Shown: positions 6,725-6,877 of the stretch, in pieces | How the letters are laid out: each line of letters begins with the position of its first letter | How positions within the stretch are numbered: the stretch's first letter is position 1 | Source: an uncultured Clostridium sp. | GTDB taxonomy: Bacteria > Bacillota > Clostridia > Clostridiales > Clostridiaceae | NCBI GenBank assembly: GCA_934777095.1 | Contig: CAKVNP010000113.1 | Span: 1 to 6,877, forward strand | Length of the DNA: 6,877 nucleotides | Direction: 5' to 3' | The notes under the pieces: model-generated | Seen by the model: the letters and a program-made list of their open reading frames with translations, nothing else | What the model was told of the DNA's origin: nothing | The model's database searches: none | Program-made: the position numbers and the translations under genes

Positions 6725-6754
6725 TTTACAACATGTATAATTATATGATAAAAT
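6725..6754 (+). promoter_or_regulatory. Sigma-A-like promoter for rplU operon
   Basis: TTTACA (6725-6730) and TAAAAT (6749-6754) are separated by 18 nt, with an extended TG at 6746-6747. The predicted start near 6761 coincides with the beginning of the conserved L21 leader, which supports the assignment. A TATAAT at 6736-6741 lacks a good -35 at the right distance and is less likely. Confidence 0.75.
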
Positions 6755-6762
6755 GTCATTTG

Positions 6763-6842
6763 TAAACCGCACACGTAGGGTTTTATTGAAACAAAGTTAA
6801 ATCTTTGTACCCGATGATGGCGAGACCGTTTAAGAGGAGGTG
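6763..6842 (+). ncRNA. L21 ribosomal protein leader RNA (cis-regulatory)
   Basis: Structured 5' leader directly before rplU, matching the Firmicute L21 leader as I remember it: conserved blocks CCGCACACGTAGGG (6767-6780) and CCCGATGATGGCGAGACC (6810-6827). Visible pairing: an outer helix TAAAC/GTTTA (6763-6767 with 6828-6832), GGGT/ACCC (6778-6781 with 6809-6812), and a terminal hairpin ACAAAG/CTTTGT (6791-6796 with 6803-6808) with loop TTAAAT. It ends in a full AGGAGGTG at 6835-6842, six bases before the rplU start. Such leaders are thought to let a ribosomal protein repress its own operon, probably by hiding the ribosome binding site. Which protein binds is not shown by the sequence. Confidence 0.85.
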
Positions 6843-6848
6843 TTTTTA

Positions 6849-6877
6849 ATGTACGCAGTAGTTACTACAGGAGGAAA
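6849..6877 (+). CDS. rplU: 50S ribosomal protein L21, 5' fragment (runs off window)
   Basis: The frame from ATG 6849 encodes MYAVVTTGG before the window ends, the characteristic start of bacterial ribosomal protein L21, which binds 23S rRNA in the large subunit. A perfect AGGAGGTG (6835-6842) with 6-nt spacing and the L21 leader upstream support the call. In Firmicutes this gene normally continues into a small cysteine protease gene (ysxB/prp) and rpmA (L27); that part lies outside the window. Only nine complete residues are visible, so the identification leans on the leader. Confidence 0.9.

Noticed and set aside
6736..6741. Perfect TATAAT as the rplU -10
   Set aside because: No acceptable -35 hexamer lies 16-18 nt upstream (the sequence there is ATGATA), while TTTACA pairs well with TAAAAT at 6749-6754.

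Overview
The window is low-GC, AT-rich DNA with AGA/GAA/TTA-rich codon use and strong Shine-Dalgarno sites. It looks like a chromosomal segment of a spore-forming, low-GC Firmicute, most probably Clostridium sensu stricto. This assignment rests on gene content, gene order and composition; no database search was possible. All genes lie on the + strand and there is no sign of mobile elements, CRISPR or phage.

Layout. (1) 1-1124: a SEDS-family cell-wall polymerase (RodA type), probably cut at its 5' end by the window edge, closed by a clear intrinsic terminator (1130-1164). (2) 1165-1320: an intergenic region with an imperfect inverted repeat and a candidate sporulation sigma-E promoter. (3) 1321-2603: a small single-pass membrane protein followed 11 bp later by an intramembrane metalloprotease of the SpoIVFB type, the protease that activates pro-sigma-K in the mother cell. 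The small protein sits where SpoIVFA belongs and has a similar front-end layout, but has no LytM/M23 domain. (4) 2604-2723: a candidate extended -10 promoter, a 17-bp perfect hairpin (terminator or leader attenuator) and a strong ribosome binding site. (5) 2724-6716: a tight three-gene operon of a B12-binding-type radical SAM protein, its usual DUF2344 partner (17-bp overlap) and ribonuclease G (11-bp gap). (6) 6725-6877: a sigma-A-like promoter, the structured L21 leader RNA and the first codons of rplU (ribosomal protein L21).

How it fits together. The left part concerns the cell envelope (RodA) and sporulation signalling (SpoIVFA-like/SpoIVFB). The right part concerns RNA and ribosomes: RNase G matures rRNA and turns over mRNA, and rplU follows with its autoregulatory leader. 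The radical SAM/DUF2344 pair has, to my knowledge, no established substrate. Its coupling to rng and closeness to rplU suggest, but do not prove, a role in RNA or ribosome modification. This pair and the shortened SpoIVFA-like protein are the least explained parts of the window.
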